From the NCBI GenBank assembly GCA_903953195.1, contig CAJBIS010000130.1, positions 1 to 7,252 of the forward strand: a stretch of 7,252 nucleotides of DNA. Reading direction: 5' to 3'. Numbering within the stretch: the stretch's first letter is position 1; each line of letters starts with the position of its first letter. The stretch is from an uncultured Actinomycetes bacterium. Lineage in GTDB: Bacteria > Actinomycetota > Acidimicrobiia > Acidimicrobiales > Microtrichaceae. Positions 6,244-7,252 of this stretch are shown here, in pieces. Under the pieces are notes generated by a model. That model was not told the origin of the DNA. It worked only from the letters and a program-made list of their open reading frames with translations, and made no database searches. A program made the translations under genes and the position numbers.

Positions 6244-6249
6244 TTCGAC

Positions 6250-6540
6250 ATGAGCGCGTTGCGGGAACTCGTCGAGTCCAGGCGTGACGAGATCACGGAG
6301 GTGGTCCGTCGGCACAAGGGCTGCACCGTCGCGGTGTTCGGCTCGGTCGCCCGTGGCGACGATGGCCCGGACAGTGACATCGATTTCCTGGTCGAGTTCG
6401 AGGACGGCAGCTCGCTGTTCGACCTGCTGCATATCAGTGAGGAGCTCGAGGAGCTGCTCGGGGTCAAGGTCGATGTCGTCTCGGCGGGAGGGTTGAAGGA
6501 CCGCGACGACGACATTCGTCGTGAGGCCGTCCTGCTGTGA
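6250..6540 (+). CDS. MNT-type minimal nucleotidyltransferase (MntA-like, no HEPN partner)
   Basis: Encodes 96 residues, the usual size of minimal nucleotidyltransferases. The motif GSVARGDDGPDSDID (31-45) is a perfect GSx10DxD with metal-binding D43 and D45; the third acidic residue is probably D75 in VKVDVVS (72-78). Proteins of this kind usually pair with a HEPN RNase (HepT), where the MntA antitoxin inactivates the toxin by adding AMP groups to a tyrosine. Here no HEPN gene is visible on either side: the next gene, 34 nt downstream on the same strand, encodes a small membrane protein. The protein may be an orphan antitoxin, have an unusual partner, or modify another target. The frame extends upstream to 6184, but that extension is basic, low-complexity and precedes the -10 box, so ATG 6250 is chosen. 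The fold call is secure; the biological role is not. Confidence 0.87.
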   Translation: MSALRELVESRRDEITEVVRRHKGCTVAVFGSVARGDDGPDSDIDFLVEFEDGSSLFDLLHISEELEELLGVKVDVVSAGGLKDRDDDIRREAVLL

Positions 6541-6574
6541 GCCGCAGCGACGTGTCGGACGAGTCTGATCCATC

Positions 6575-6925
6575 GTGATCGCCGCAACGCTGGAACAGTT
6601 CGCTCTCCTGTGTCTCATCGTCTTCGGCGTGTTCTCGGTTTCGGTGATTGCGTGCGCCTCGGTGGGCGCCGTTGGTTCGCTGGTCGCTGGCCTGGCCCTG
6701 CGGCGAGGCCCGGACACGCAGCGACGCCGCCTCGCCCTGTGCGGCGCTGCGGCGGGCGTTGCTATCGGCTGCTTGGGCGCTCCTCTCGGACTGGGGGTCG
6801 TGGCCGCCGTGTCCTCGATCGGAGTTTCGACCATGATTCCGGTCGCTTTGCTGTCGTCCGTTGTTGCCGGCGTCATCGCCGGGGTGGTGACAACCCGCCT
6901 GAAGCCAGCTGATGGCTCGGCGTAG
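6575..6925 (+). CDS. Small multi-pass membrane protein, unknown function
   Basis: Encodes 116 residues from GTG 6575. Hydrophobic stretches lie at about 8-42 (long enough for one or two passes), 54-80 and 86-106, separated by a basic loop RRGPDTQRRR (43-52) that would sit in the cytoplasm by the positive-inside rule. The later helices are rich in Gly, Ala and Val. I recognise no family. It starts 34 nt after the MNT gene with no -10 box in between, so co-transcription is likely; GGACGAG at 6557-6563 is at best a weak ribosome site. Codon choice uses more third-position T (GTT, GCT, ATT) than the left-hand genes, suggesting different ancestry. The strongly hydrophobic pattern supports a real protein, but without homologs the start and reality are moderately certain. 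Confidence 0.6.
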   Translation: MIAATLEQFALLCLIVFGVFSVSVIACASVGAVGSLVAGLALRRGPDTQRRRLALCGAAAGVAIGCLGAPLGLGVVAAVSSIGVSTMIPVALLSSVVAGVIAGVVTTRLKPADGSA

Positions 6926-7009
6926 CCGATGTTCCCCATCTTCCGGTAGACGAACGTGTCCGGATTTGTGCGCGAGGGTTGAGGCCGGTCGGGTGTCGGT
7001 GCCCGCCGG

Positions 7010-7015
7010 TAGAGT
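7010..7015 (+). promoter_or_regulatory. -10 box of the small-protein/nucleotidyltransferase module
   Basis: TAGAGT lies 6 nt before the ATG at 7022, the same spacing as at the NUDIX and MNT genes. No good -35 was found at normal distance. This suggests the two-gene module has its own leaderless promoter. Confidence 0.5.
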
Positions 7016-7021
7016 TCGACC

Positions 7022-7213
7022 ATGTCGTCGGTCGAGCGGGTCGTCACCAAGAAGCGTCTGGACGAACGCGACCAGCCGTGGCGGTACTGGATGACCCGTC
7101 CTCCGGCCGAGCGGATCGCAGCCGTCGAGTCGCTCCGGAGTGAGCATCACGGGTGGACCCATGGAACTGAACCGCGACTTCCAAGAGTTCTTGCAGTCGT
7201 TCGTCACCCGTGA
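7022..7213 (+). CDS. Small conserved protein preceding a nucleotidyltransferase
   Basis: Encodes 63 residues with core KKRLDERDQPWRYWMTRPPA (10-29), then ERIAAVESLRSEHHGW (30-45) and a basic end PRLPRVLAVVRHP. From memory this matches a widespread family of roughly 60-70-residue proteins with the pattern K-x-L-(D/S)-(E/D)-x-D-x-x-(W/F)-x-Y-W...ER-(I/L)-x-A-(V/L)-E-x-(L/I)-R ... (R/F)-x-R-V, commonly encoded directly upstream of a nucleotidyltransferase. Here the last 53 nt overlap, in a different frame, the start of such a gene, so the two are probably translationally coupled. The arrangement suggests an antitoxin-like or accessory partner, but I know of no proven function. The ATG is supported by the TAGAGT box 6 nt upstream. 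Confidence 0.78.
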   Translation: MSSVERVVTKKRLDERDQPWRYWMTRPPAERIAAVESLRSEHHGWTHGTEPRLPRVLAVVRHP

Positions 7214-7252
7214 CGTCCGGTTCCTGATCGTCGGCGGTTACGCACTCGCTGC
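7161..7252 (+). CDS. Nucleotidyltransferase (AbiEii/DUF6036-like), N-terminal fragment
   Basis: The frame starts at ATG 7161 and runs off the window end, giving 30 complete codons. The sequence MELNRDFQEFLQSF followed by VRFLIVGGYALA is the typical start of small nucleotidyltransferases with an N-terminal helix and then a strand leading into a GGxA(L/V)A turn. The catalytic aspartates lie beyond the window. It overlaps the preceding 63-residue gene by 53 nt. GGGTGG at 7151-7156 may serve as a ribosome site. Relatives include the AbiEii/AbiGii toxin superfamily, so a toxin-antitoxin or phage-defence role is possible, but from 30 residues only the broad family is supportable. Confidence 0.72.
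   Translation, partial: MELNRDFQEFLQSFVTRDVRFLIVGGYALA

Noticed and set aside
6184..6249. Longer N-terminus for the MNT protein starting at ATG 6184
   Set aside because: The added 22 residues are Arg/Gly-rich and unlike the family, and the TACCCT promoter box lies within them.
5708..6957. A 10-nt match AGACGAACGT shared by the GNAT 3' end and 6948-6957
   Set aside because: Too short to be an attachment site or duplication, with no extension of the match on either side.
6942..6964. TCCGG...CCGGA inverted repeat after the membrane-protein gene
   Set aside because: Only 5 bp with a 13-nt loop and no T-tract; not better than chance in this composition.
5719..7050. Minus-strand open frame (443 codons) covering the right-hand region
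   Set aside because: It is compositionally biased with no recognisable domain and opposes the MNT gene. A short stretch near 6913-6961 reads DTFVYRKMGNIGYAE with coding-like third positions, but it is too short and matched nothing I recognise, so I do not call a pseudogene.

Overview
This is a GC-rich window from an actinobacterium. The gene content (amtB-glnK-glnD, an actinobacterial PAC2-family protein) and the way genes begin (a TANNNT -10 box 6-7 nt before the start codon, with no Shine-Dalgarno site) suggest Actinomycetota, possibly class Acidimicrobiia. That class placement is inference.

Left half (1-3591): a nitrogen-sensing block. It holds the C-terminal two thirds of the ammonium channel AmtB, a complete 112-residue P-II protein with the modifiable Tyr51, and a full GlnD with nucleotidyltransferase, HD and two ACT domains. 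P-II gates AmtB and reports nitrogen status, and GlnD modifies and de-modifies P-II. All three genes point the same way and are probably one operon. The 123-nt glnK-glnD spacer is unusually structured, with three consecutive inverted repeats including a 15-bp stem, which suggests attenuation or RNA processing between sensor and modifier.

Middle (3592-5746): a two-domain NUDIX hydrolase (+), a PAC2-family protein (-) converging on it with stop codons 1 nt apart, and a GNAT acetyltransferase (+) divergent from the PAC2 gene. The 61-bp divergent region has identical TACCGT -10 boxes facing outward around a perfect 7-bp dyad.

Right part (5747-7252): an accessory-looking stretch of short genes. 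It contains a small predicted lipoprotein, a 96-residue MNT-type minimal nucleotidyltransferase with no HEPN partner, a small multi-pass membrane protein just downstream, and at the edge a 63-residue protein overlapping out of frame the start of a second nucleotidyltransferase (cut by the window end). The last pair looks like a recurrent two-gene module that I believe is poorly characterised, and it is the best candidate here for an undescribed system. No tRNA, rRNA, CRISPR array or insertion sequence was seen.
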